Origin: Haematococcus lacustris
Lineage: Eukaryota; Chlorophyta; Chlorophyceae; Chlamydomonadales; Haematococcaceae
Direction of reading: 5' to 3'
Assembly: GCA_030144725.1 (NCBI GenBank)
Contig: JASKMD010000012.1
Location: forward strand, 12,082,621-12,146,620
DNA: 64,000 bases
Shown: positions 52,113-61,900 of the stretch, piece after piece
Layout: every line of letters begins with the position of its first letter
Numbering within the stretch: the first letter of the stretch is position 1
Made by a program: the position numbers and the translations under genes
Notes under the pieces: generated by a model
Databases searched by the model: none
Seen by the model: only the letters and a program-made list of their open reading frames with translations
What the model was told of the DNA's origin: nothing

Positions 52113-55100
52113 ACGTCGCCTTCCGGACCCTCCCACCACCCCCTCCCACCACCCCCTCCCACCCCCTCCCACCCCCTCCCACCACCCCCTCCCACCCCCT
52201 CCCACCCCCTCTCACCACCCCCTCCCAGCCCCTCTGCTTTTCCACCTCCTCTCCTTGTCCTCCCCGGTGCGCTCGTCCCCACCGCGCACCTTACTTCCTC
52301 CTCCCTGCCCCTGCACCCTCCTACCCTGGTCTGCATTCCACCTGCCAGCCGTACACTGGTAAGGTGGACACTGCTGGCCGGCCCTCCCTGCAGGTTGTCA
52401 GATCCATGCCCTTACCCCTGCAGCATGTTAGACCTGCTGGCAGCATTCTGAAGCAGCCTTCTGTGGCTGGCTCCACGCCACCGGGACGACCTCGTAAGGT
52501 CGTGCGGTTCTCCCTGCCCCTACCTGCAGCTCTAGGTGGCAGCCCTCCTCGCCCTCCCCAGCCTGGCCGGACAGCCCGCCCAGCTGTGTTGCAGCGTGCC
52601 AATGCTGATGCACCTGCCTTCCTCCATGTCAACTCCTTTGCCGTGCTGGCTGTTCAGGACCAGCCGCCGGCCGATGCTCTCGCTCCCCGGTCCTTACCTT
52701 CTTCCCCTGCCCCTCCGTGTCCCCCTCCTGCTCCTTGTCGTTCCCACACCTCCCCGGCCACTCCCACTCCCACCCCTACCCCCACCCCTTCCCCCGCTGC
52801 TGCGCCCTCCCCCATCGTGCTCACTTCCCTTTCAGCCAGTGGCAGCAGCCCCTCCTCAGAGCTGATCATCCTCCATGGCACCTTTGCTGGTCACCCAGCC
52901 AGGTTCATGGTGGACAGCGGTGCCACCGGCAACATCGTCAGCCAGCAGTACCTCATGCGCAATGGGCTGCACTTGGCTACCACCCTCTCCCCCCGTCGCC
53001 TCCTCCTCCCAGGCCCCAAACACACTACCCTACCCACCTACACCCTCCCACCGTGCTCCATCCGCATGGGTACCTACCGAGATCGCTTACAGCTCTCCAT
53101 GGCAAACATCCCTAACCCTTCCTTTGACATCGTCCTCGGCAAGCCGTGGCTGGCAGCCAAGAACCCGTGTGTGGACTGGATCAACAACGTCGTACGCCTA
53201 GAGCATGCCGGCTCCACCCACACCCTGACCCCACCCCCACCCACCCCACTCCAAGCGGATCAGCTAAACCTGCTGTCGGCGCCACGCTTCCGCCGGGCAG
53301 CGCGGCATGATGAGGTCTTCATGGCCCTGCTCACCCAGCAGCCCAACCCCTCTACCTCACCCTCTTCCTCCACCCCTGCCCCTGATCCACCCCCTCTCCA
53401 CCCCAAGGCGGCAGCACTGGTGCAGCAATACCCCTCTGTCTTTCCCAAGGAGCTGCCTGCAGTCCAGGACATGCCCCGCCGCTCCGTGGACCACACCATC
53501 CATCTCACCGGTCCTGCCCCCTCCCCCCGTCCCATCTACCGCATGTCGCAGCCAGAACTGGACCAGCTGAAGAAGCAGCTGGACGACCTCCTGGCCAAGG
53601 GTTTCATCCGGCCATCCACCTCCCCATTTGCTGCCCCTGTGTTGTTTGTGCGCAAGAAGGACGGCAGCCTGCGCCTCTGTGTGGACTTCCGTGCCCTCAA
53701 CCAGCAGACCCTCAAGAACCGTTACCCCCTCCCCCGCATCGATGATCTGCTGGACCAGCTGTCAGGTGCCCAGGTCTTTTCCAAGATCGACCTCCGGTCT
53801 GGGTATCACCAGATCAGGGTGGCTGAGGACGACATCCCCAAGACCGCCTTCCGCACCCGGTACGGGCACTATGAATTCACTGTTCTCCCCTTTGGTCTTT
53901 GCAATGCCCCTGCCACCTTCCAGCAGCTGATGAACGATGTCTTCAAGCCCCACCTGGATGACTTTGTGCTTGTCTACCTGGACGACATCCTTGTCTTCTC
54001 CAAGTCAGCCGCTGACCACGAGCGCCACCTCCACCTTACCCTCTCTCTCTTGCGGCAGCACCAGCTGTGCGCCAACCTGGCCAAGTGCGCATTCTGGCTG
54101 GACACCGTGGACTTCCTGGGCCACGTCGTCTCCGCCGCCGGCATCCAGCCAGACCCCACCAAGGTCAAGGCTGTGCTGGACTGGCCTGCCCCACAGGACA
54201 AGCACCAGCTACGGTCGTTCCTCGGCACCGCCAACTACTACCGGCGTCTCCTACACCACCATGCCCACCGTGTTCTCCCTCTCACCGACCTGCTGCGTGA
54301 TGAGCAGCCATGGCGTTGGGGCGAGGCTGAGCAGCGTGCCTTTGCCGACATCAAGGCAGCCATGGCCAGCTCCCCCGTCGTGCGTCCCCCTGACTTCTCC
54401 CTCCCCTTCACTGTCAAGACTGATGCCTCCCTCTTTGCCATTGGTGCCGTGCTTACCCAACAGGACTCCTCCGGCGCCGAGTACGTGGTGGCCTACGAGA
54501 GCCGCAAGCTCAACCCGGCTCAGGTCAACTACCCAGCCCATGAGCGTGAGCTCCTGGCTGTGCTCCATGCCCTCACCACCTGGCGCCACTACCTACTGGG
54601 TCGTCCCTTCATTGTGGAGACTGACAACAGCGCCACCACCCATGTGCTCACCCAGTCCAACCTCACCGGGCGCCAGATGCGGTGGACCCAGCGCCTTGCG
54701 GAGTTTGACATCACCTTTGTGCACAAGGCTGGCAAGCACCACACCGTGCCGGACGCCCTCTCCCGTCGCCCTGACCACCAACTCACCGCCCTCTCCATCG
54801 TTGACCCTGACCCCTCCTTCTTCTCCACCTTTGACCGCCATGCGCCCGAAGACCTGGCCTACCAAGCAGCCCTGTCCCAGGCCCTCTCCCCTCCTTCACC
54901 CTCCAGCCCTACCCACCTGCAGGTCATTGAAGGCCGCCTCTACACCACCTCCACCCCCCCCCGCCTCTACATCCCCTCCTCCCCTCTCCGTGCCCAGCTG
55001 TTGCATGAAGCTCATGACGCCCACACCGCTGCCCACCTAGGGCGTGCCAAGACTCTGGAGCGGTTGCAGCGTCACTTCTATTGGCCGCAGATGCACAAGA

Positions 55101-56482
55101 CCGTCCAGGAGTACGTGCGCACATGCGACAAGTGCCAGCGCAACAAGGCCACTAACCAGCTGCCCCCTGGCCTGCTACAGCCCCTCCCCATCCCCTCCCG
55201 CAATTGGCAGCAGGTCAGCATGGACTTCATTGGGCCCCTTCTAGCCACTCCCCGCGGCCACACCATGATCTTCACCGTCGTCGACAAGCTCAGCAAGATG
55301 ATCCACCTCATCCCCACCACCACCACCGCCACCGCTCACGACACCGCCCGCCTCTTCTTTGACCACATCTTCAAGCACCACGGCCTGCCGGAGGCCATCA
55401 TCTCTGACCGTGACCCCAAGTTCACTTCTGACTTCTGGACCTCCCTCTTCCACCTCACCGGCACCCGGCTCCTCCTCTCCTCTGCCTACCATCCCCAGAC
55501 CGACGGCCAGACAGAGCGCGCCAACCGCACTGTGGAGGACATGCTGCGGCCCTACGTCAACGACCACAAGTCTGATTGGGACCAGCACCTTGCAGCCGTG
55601 GAGTTTGCCTACAACAGCTCTGAGCACGCTGGCACCGGCTTCACCCCCTTCTACCTCAACTACGGCCAACACCCCACCACACCCTCTGCCCTCTTGCTCC
55701 CCCCTCCCACCCTTGTGCCCAGCCAGGCAGCTGAGGACTTCGTCACCTCCATGCGCAACAACCTTACCGCCGCCCACTCAGCCCTGCAGCGCTCCATTGA
55801 CACCCAGAAGCTGCATGCTGACCAGCACCGCCGCCATGAGGAGTTTGAGATCGGTGATCTTGTGCTGCTCAGCTGTGCCAACCTGAACCTGCAGACTGCT
55901 GTCAACAGCGCCAAGCTCCAGCCTCGCTTTGTGGGGCCCTTCAAGGTCCTGGCCAAGCACTCTCCAGTCTCCTATAAGCTCGACCTCCCTTCTTCCATGC
56001 GTATCCTCCCCACCTTCCACATCAGCCGCCTACGGCCCTACCTTTCCTCCTCCTCTTTCCCTGAGCGCGCCGTGGAGCTTCAGCCTTCGCCCGTGATCAT
56101 CGATGGCGAGGCTTACTTCACGGTGGAAGCCATCCTGGGTCGTCGCTGGAACGACGCGCAGCACGCTTTTCAGTACCTGATCAAGTGGGCTGGCTACGAC
56201 GACTCCTTCAACTCCTGGGAGTGGGGGCCAGCACTCGCGCAGCAGGACGCGGTCGCCGCCTTAATCCGGGACTACACCGCCCGCCATCATGCCCCGGTTG
56301 ACGACGACCCTGCCTGCCAAGTCTGCGCCAGCCGTTCACCGCGGCCTCCGATGTTGCTTTGTGATCAATGCGACAAGGGTTTTCACATCACGTGCCTGTC
56401 ACCCCCACTTCGTTCTGTGCCTCGTGGTGCCTGGCTTTGTCATCAGTGCAAGCAAGCTAAGGCTCCCAAGAAGCGCAGGTAG
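52010..56482 (+). CDS. pol: pol polyprotein with C-terminal chromodomain and PHD finger
   Basis: Open for 1490 codons in the -1 frame to gag, without a good ATG near its start. Protease: [10 protein letters not shown] (D302). [40 protein letters not shown] (YLDD 656-659). RNase H: TDAS (D805), then [11 protein letters not shown] and ETDNS. Integrase: HHCC finger ending CDKC (1039-1042), core D1072 (VSMDFIGP), D1133 (ISDRDPKF) and E1169 (GQTERANR), with 35 residues between the last two. A chromodomain (about 1370-1420, [17 protein letters not shown]) follows. The last 60 residues are a C4HC3 PHD finger (C1436-x2-C1439, [16 protein letters not shown]1477-x2-C1480). Chromodomain and PHD both bind histone H3 tails, so the tail probably directs integration. 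All catalytic residues are present. Confidence 0.97.
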   Translation: MLLLPQGGAHHEGLPHPPSPPKRQQRPTEGGPPLDVAFRTLPPPPPTTPSHPLPPPPTTPSHPLPPPLTTPSQPLCFSTSSPCPPRCARPHRAPYFLLPAPAPSYPGLHSTCQPYTGKVDTAGRPSLQVVRSMPLPLQHVRPAGSILKQPSVAGSTPPGRPRKVVRFSLPLPAALGGSPPRPPQPGRTARPAVLQRANADAPAFLHVNSFAVLAVQDQPPADALAPRSLPSSPAPPCPPPAPCRSHTSPATPTPTPTPTPSPAAAPSPIVLTSLSASGSSPSSELIILHGTFAGHPARFMVDSGATGNIVSQQYLMRNGLHLATTLSPRRLLLPGPKHTTLPTYTLPPCSIRMGTYRDRLQLSMANIPNPSFDIVLGKPWLAAKNPCVDWINNVVRLEHAGSTHTLTPPPPTPLQADQLNLLSAPRFRRAARHDEVFMALLTQQPNPSTSPSSSTPAPDPPPLHPKAAALVQQYPSVFPKELPAVQDMPRRSVDHTIHLTGPAPSPRPIYRMSQPELDQLKKQLDDLLAKGFIRPSTSPFAAPVLFVRKKDGSLRLCVDFRALNQQTLKNRYPLPRIDDLLDQLSGAQVFSKIDLRSGYHQIRVAEDDIPKTAFRTRYGHYEFTVLPFGLCNAPATFQQLMNDVFKPHLDDFVLVYLDDILVFSKSAADHERHLHLTLSLLRQHQLCANLAKCAFWLDTVDFLGHVVSAAGIQPDPTKVKAVLDWPAPQDKHQLRSFLGTANYYRRLLHHHAHRVLPLTDLLRDEQPWRWGEAEQRAFADIKAAMASSPVVRPPDFSLPFTVKTDASLFAIGAVLTQQDSSGAEYVVAYESRKLNPAQVNYPAHERELLAVLHALTTWRHYLLGRPFIVETDNSATTHVLTQSNLTGRQMRWTQRLAEFDITFVHKAGKHHTVPDALSRRPDHQLTALSIVDPDPSFFSTFDRHAPEDLAYQAALSQALSPPSPSSPTHLQVIEGRLYTTSTPPRLYIPSSPLRAQLLHEAHDAHTAAHLGRAKTLERLQRHFYWPQMHKTVQEYVRTCDKCQRNKATNQLPPGLLQPLPIPSRNWQQVSMDFIGPLLATPRGHTMIFTVVDKLSKMIHLIPTTTTATAHDTARLFFDHIFKHHGLPEAIISDRDPKFTSDFWTSLFHLTGTRLLLSSAYHPQTDGQTERANRTVEDMLRPYVNDHKSDWDQHLAAVEFAYNSSEHAGTGFTPFYLNYGQHPTTPSALLLPPPTLVPSQAAEDFVTSMRNNLTAAHSALQRSIDTQKLHADQHRRHEEFEIGDLVLLSCANLNLQTAVNSAKLQPRFVGPFKVLAKHSPVSYKLDLPSSMRILPTFHISRLRPYLSSSSFPERAVELQPSPVIIDGEAYFTVEAILGRRWNDAQHAFQYLIKWAGYDDSFNSWEWGPALAQQDAVAALIRDYTARHHAPVDDDPACQVCASRSPRPPMLLCDQCDKGFHITCLSPPLRSVPRGAWLCHQCKQAKAPKKRR

Positions 56483-56508
56483 CATGTTTAGAGGCTAAAC
56501 ATCTTTTT

Positions 56509-56523
56509 TCCAGGGGGGGTGAA
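56509..56523 (+). other. Polypurine tract
   Basis: CAGGGGGGGTGAA lies immediately upstream of the 3' LTR; it primes plus-strand DNA synthesis in LTR retrotransposons. Confidence 0.85.
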
Positions 56524-56957
56524 TGTAGTGGACATGCGCAGCATGGACGGCTTGCATCTTTTAAACTGACTTGCATGTCTGATCTTTAGCGAACTGAGTA
56601 CTTGTTCTTTTCTTACAGTGGATGCTTCTGTTGTTCTCTGTGCAAGGTGCTCCGAACCTAGGCGGATGCACCGAGCACAGAAGTTCACAGTTTACGTACA
56701 CCTTTTCCCTTTACACGTGGATGACTAAGAATGTGAATGGTTTTGAGTACTTAAGGCTCTGTGAGGGCAGAGACAGGCACCTTGGCTCAGAACTCTATCT
56801 GACCCCGGGTCCTATCTCGTTCTCCCGCCCTCACAGGTAAGCCGTGCTCTGTTGGTCATCTCTGCTATGTTGTAACCTTGGCTCAGAACTCTATCTGACC
56901 CCGGGTCCTGTCTCGTTCTCCCGCCCTCACAGGCTCCCTGGTCTCAGCTCCGTTACA
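56524..56957 (+). repeat. 3' LTR with 96-bp extra segment
   Basis: 434 bp. A 58-bp block occurs twice here (56780-56837 and 56876-56933, one mismatch) with a 38-bp spacer, but only once in the 5' LTR. The extra 96 bp can be read as GTAAGC...CTCACAG. Confidence 0.95.
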
Positions 56958-57013
56958 CTTAAACTCATTACCAGGTTTCATTAGGTCTGCCTACTGCATG
57001 GGCCCATGCACCC

Positions 57014-57562
57014 ATGCACTGCCGCCACCCCCACGTGCCATCCCTCTCTGCACCACGCAAGCCCCGTACAGCAGGAGCTGCTGCTGCTTGCCACCCAACG
57101 TTGGATGGCCTAGATGTGCGCCCAGCCTGGAGTCAGCAGCGTGACCAGCCAGTGCGGGGCCCGGTAGTGGCCCCCCGCACGCCCCCACAGCCCCCACGCA
57201 GCAGCCAGCAGCCACAGAGGCTGGGGCCCAGCACTCCCCTGCCAGCCAAGCGCAGCAAGAGCACCAAGGCTGAGCTGGCTGCTGAGCCCACCCAGCCCAC
57301 CAAGGGCAAGGGCAAGGCTGCCAAAGCTAATCTAGCCCCACAGCCAGGCAGATGGCTGGACAGGGACTGCAATGCTGCGCTGAACATGCAGCGCATTGGG
57401 GAGAGCAGGTGGCGCCCGCTGGAGCTGTGCTAATGGCCAGATCAGGGAGCGCTGCCAGCCAAGGGCAAGAAGTACCCAGGCTTGGGGTACAAGCGGCTGC
57501 GAGACGAGCCCAGCCCCAAGGCCCAGCAGCAGCAGCAGCAGCAGCCTACTGAGGCACAGTAG
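57014..57562 (+). pseudogene. Fanzor-like C-terminal fragment, copy 2, with stop
   Basis: The plus frame reads a Pro/Lys-rich linker (AKRSKSTKAELAAEPTQP), then GRWLDRDCNAALNMQRIGES and RWRPLELC, then TAA 57431-57433 where the 22-kb copy has a Trp codon. The frame resumes at WPDQGALPAKGKKYPGLGY and ends in poly-Gln at 57562. D-R-D-x-N-A-A is the RuvC-III motif. The fragment starts right after the Ty3 insertion, whose target may have been this older repeat. Confidence 0.6.
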
Positions 57563-57599
57563 TGTGTGCCTCCCTTTGTTGAGCTGTCATCAGCTTACA

Positions 57600-58300
57600 C
57601 TTAGTGCGTGTTTCCATGCCAACTCGACATCATAGCCCTCGCGGTCAGGCAATAGTGCAGGTGGTAGGCGACCATGACCATGTGTATGCCATGTATAAGC
57701 GCCATGCGCACGCCATGTGATGGGAACACCACACAGACAAAACACCGTTTTGTAGTGGCCCACAACTAATGTTCGCCTGCAATGAAGGCTCAAGGTTGAA
57801 AGCCAAGGTGCTGCCATCAGCTATTGCCCTATTACAAAATGAGTTACAAATTGGCAAATTGAGTTACAAATTGGCAAATTGAGTTACAAATTGAGTTACA
57901 ATGTTGAGTGTAGCCACTGTCAGCTCCAGTGACCCCAGCCACAGCCGTGGAGAGAACCTGACTGCCTGGTCAAGCTTGGCATCCGCACCGCCTTGTACCC
58001 AGCCGGTTGTCCAGGCTGTGTGTGTGGGGGGGCTGCCTGGAGGCGGTGTGTGGGATGGCAAGCTGAGGGCATAGCAGCAGGGTCCAGCAAGCCACTAGAC
58101 TGCCTCAGGCCCACCCACCCACCCGGACCCACCCAGGCTGCTTGCAGCCACACACCTGCCTTCTGGCACCCTCCTGTTTACCATGAGTCTATGGCTCCCC
58201 CCTCCTGCTTTGCTTGCCTCTCCCCTGCCTGCACTGCCACCACACCTGAGATCCTGATCACCGCCAAACAGGGCTTCAATCCATGACTCAGGTCCATGAC
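57600..58300. other. Unassigned sequence
   Basis: Short tandem GAGTTACAAATTGGCAAATT units occur at 57838-57905. I see no gene that I can support. Confidence 0.4.
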
Positions 58301-58309
58301 TGCTGCTGC

Positions 58310-58480
58310 TGTCGCCACTGCTCCTGCTGCTGCTGCTGCCACTACTGCCACTGCTGCTGCTGCTGCCACTACTGCCACTGCTGCTGCTGCTGCCACTACT
58401 GCCACTGTTGCTGCTGCCACTGCTGCTGCTGCCACTGCTGCTGTTGCCACTGCTGCTGCTGCTGCTGCTGCTGTGTCTAC
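58310..58480 (+). repeat. CTGCTG / CCACTACTG trinucleotide repeat
   Basis: (CTG)n blocks alternate with CCACTACTGCCA units in a ~30-bp period. Open frames (Cys/His or Ala/Thr rich) are compositional. Confidence 0.9.
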
Positions 58481-58727
58481 TGCTCAGTTGTATCGTAAGC
58501 TGCAGAGCGTCTGCTGCTGCCCCCCGCTGCCCACGTGACTACAGCATATCAGCACACCAGTCAAGGTAGTGAGCGAGCAAGACAGCGGCTGGGTGGGGTT
58601 GGCAGGGGCCACGTGGCAGGAGGTCACCAGCTACCAGCCTGATCAGCTGCTGTGGTCCAGGCCCTCTGACACAACCTCCACAGGGGCGGGCACAAAGTGC
58701 TGCATAACACACACACAAGCACACTAG

Positions 58728-58835
58728 GTCACACTAAATCACCACACTAGGTCACACTAGGCTATACACCGCCACAATAGGTCACACTAGGCCACACCAA
58801 GTCACTCCATGTCACACTAGGTCACACTAGGTTAA
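58728..58835 (+). repeat. GTCACACTAG tandem repeat
   Basis: About ten imperfect ~10-11-bp units of CACACTAGGT. It lies just beyond the 3' end of the pantothenate-kinase-like gene. Confidence 0.85.
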
Positions 58836-58962
58836 CCCGGACTTCTGCTGCTACTGCTGCTGCTTTCACTCAACTTCACTCTTACCCCTACCCCTGTCTG
58901 CTCTACAGGCTTGACGGGCTACTGCCAGAGCCAAGCCCCCTCACCCGTCCAACCCTTAACCC

Positions 58963-61900
58963 TCAGACTGTTGTATAGCGTGGAGGTGGGTGTGATGTGT
59001 GAGGTGGCCTGTGGTGAGGTTCAGGGTGGAGGCGACGCACCTTGCACACGCAGTCATACAGCCCCCCTGACGGCCCAAACAACCGCTTGGCCAGGTGCTC
59101 TGTCTTGATCATGGCCAGCAGCAGAGCTTCACATTTGAAGCGTGCATGGAGGTTGGTGTGGACGGCCCTGAAGGAGTGCAGGGCCACGGCCTGCTCTGCC
59201 CAGCCCCCTGGCCACTGCTTGTGTCAGGACTCTCACACGCAGTGACAAGGCAGTGGCTGCAGGCATCAGCGACAGGGAAGGGTAGGGGGCGGGAGCAAGA
59301 GGAGGAGGAGCTGGGGCGAGGGCGGGGGCCGGGGCCGGGGCCGGGGTGGGTGCAGGAGGGTCCGCGCACCTGCCCATGCCGTCTATGATGATGAGGTCGG
59401 TGCCGCAGCAGGCCTCCGCCAGGGCATCAGGCACGCGGCGAAAGTCGATGCAGGGGCTGCCCTGCCCGTTGGCCAGCACATACAGGCGCGCGGCTTGGTC
59501 AGCAGGCACCACCTGCACCACAACAGCCAGTAGTAGGGTGTGGGCTCAAGCTCCCATGATGAGCGTACTATTCGATAGCATTCACGTCCCCGTCCCCGTC
59601 CCCTGCCCCTGCCCCTGCCCCGTCCCCTGCCCCTGCCCCTGCCCCTGCCCCTGCCCCTGCCCCTGCCCCTGCCCCTGCCCCTGCCCCTGCCCCTGCCCCT
59701 GCCCCTGCCCCTGCGCCTGCCCCTGCCCCCCGCCTCACTCACAGGGGGCACTCTGCCGCCATGGCTGGCCTGCCTCTGCGCCCCGCGAGCACGCGCCTCC
59801 CTGATGAGCCCGCAGTGCTGCCCAGATATCTCCAACACGCTGCGCAGCTCCGTGGCCGTGATGTCGTTGATGGCTGCAGGGGCAGGCCCAGCAGGCAGCA
59901 GGAACCATCAGGGCAACGGGAAGGCAGGGGCGAGGAGAGCAGGACAGAGAGGCAGCTGCACGGCTGCCAGGGGAGTTGCTCGACCCCGCCACCATCACTC
60001 CTTCCTCACAATCCAAACTCTCAGTCTCCCCCCTCACCAGTCCTGCATCCATTCTCCTGTCCCCATCCCCAACTCCGCCCTGGCCCTGGCCCTGGCCCTG
60101 GCCCTGGCCCTGGCCCTGGCTCGGTCCCTCCCCGCCCTCCCCTCCCTCCCCCTGCGCCCCCTTCCCCTCCCTCCCCCTGCGCCCCCTTCCCCTTCACCTA
60201 CCCAGGTCCCTGTCCCCCTCCCAGTGTCACCCGCCCTGCCCAGCCTCCAGCCCACCTGGCAGCTTGTTGGCCACCATGACCACCTCACAGCCCAGGCGCA
60301 GCAGCTCCCGCGCTATGGGCAGCTGACCCAGCACTGCGTCCGCCCCCGCATTGTCCACAAACATCATCACGCGGCGGAAGGGAGGCGACACAGACGGCCT
60401 GCTCAACCAGCAGCAGCAGCAGCAGCAGCTCAGCCCTGGTCCCCCAGCCCCTGCCCCCTACCCACCGGGCCTGACTGCCTCCTCCAAGTCCTGACACATC
60501 CATCATACAAACTTCTGCCACCCCCCTGCCACCCCCCTGCTGCCCCCCTGCCACCCCTGCCACCCCCCTGCCACCCCCTGCCACCCCCCTGCCACACCCT
60601 GCCCCCCCCCTGCCCCCCCCCTGCCCCCCCCCTGCCCCCCCCCTGCTGCCCCCCTGCCACCCCCCTGCTGCCCCCCTGCTGCCCCCCTGCTGCCCCCCTG
60701 CCCCCCCCCTGCCCCCCCCCTGCCCCCCCCCTGCCCCCCCCCTGCCCCCCCCCTGCCCCCCCCCTGCCCCCCCCCTGCCCCCCCCCTGCCCCCCCCCTGC
60801 CCCCCCCCTGCCCCCCCCCTGCCCCCCCCCTTCCCCCCCCCTGCCCCCCCCCTGCCCCCCCCCTGCCCCCCCCCTGCCCCCCCCCTGCTGCCCCCCTGCC
60901 ACCCCTGCCACCCCCCTGCTGCCCCCCTGCCACCCCCTGCCAGTGTGTAGGGCGCCAGGCTCACCGCGTCACCCGCGCTGCAAAGCTGTCGAACTGGTCC
61001 AGGGCCCAGGGCCGGGTGGCCAGTCGGGCACGAGCCTGCACCCGCCCCCCACCACACCCTGCGTTGGCTGGCGGCAGGGGGGGGCTGAGCAGGCGGGGTA
61101 GAGAGGCAGGGAGCTCAAGCTGGCGCACTCACTACCGCCCTTCCCCATGGCACCCTCCCGCCCGCACTTCCCTGCTTCCCTCCCCCAGCCCCCCCCCTGC
61201 CGCCCTCCTCAGCCGCCCCCTCTGCCGCCCTCCCCCGCCGCCCCCCTTGCCCCCAGGCGCTGCCAACCTGTCTGTATATGTCCAGGATGGTGCCCGTCTT
61301 GTAGACCTCCACGCATGCAGCTGCGCCCCAGTCGAAGATGTTGGCGGCCAGGCCGCCCTCGATCAGGGCCAGCCAGCGCTGGGGCCCAGGCGGCAGCGCG
61401 TCCAGCTCGGACAGCAGGTCGGGCAGCACACACAGCGCTGCGTGGTTCTCACGGCCTTTGTCACCCCTGGGGGAGGGCAGGCAGCAAGGCAGGGGCTGGG
61501 CGGAGGGGAGGGGGAGGGGAAGAGGGGGCAGGGAGTGGGAGCAGCAGGAGGACCGGGTGGGAGGGGGGTGTAAGGACAGCTGGTGGGGTCTCAGTCTGGG
61601 AAAGCTGTGGTCTGGGATGGAAACGCAGATGCCCTGCTGCTCCTACTGCTGTCCTTGCTCTACCCTGCCCCTGCCCCTGCCCCTGCCCCTGCCCCTGCCC
61701 CTGCCCCTGCCCCTGCCCCTGCCTCTGCCCCTGCCCCTGCCCCTGCCCCTGCCCCTGCCCCTGCCCCTGCCCCTGCCCCTGCCCCTGCCCCTGCCCCTGC
61801 CCCTGCCCCTGCCCCTGCCCCTGCCCCTGCCCCTGCCCCTGCCTCTGCCCCTGCCCCTGCCCCTGCCCCTGCCCCTGCCCCTGCCCCTGCCCCTGCCCCT

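Larger units (their letters stand above)
50742..56957 (+). mobile_element. Complete Ty3/gypsy LTR retrotransposon (chromovirus)
   Basis: LTRs start TGTAGTGG and end CCGTTACA (338 bp and 434 bp). A perfect 5-bp target duplication CTTAA flanks the element (50737-50741 and 56958-56962). Order is LTR, primer-binding site, gag, pol (protease, RT, RNase H, integrase, chromodomain, PHD finger), polypurine tract, LTR. LTRs are nearly identical apart from a 96-bp length difference, so insertion is recent. Both open frames are intact. Confidence 0.97.

Noticed and set aside
56837..56932. True intron in the 3' LTR removed by splicing in the 5' LTR
   Set aside because: The diagnostic A/G difference follows the downstream repeat block, which fits recombination between repeats and not splicing. 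Kept only as an alternative.
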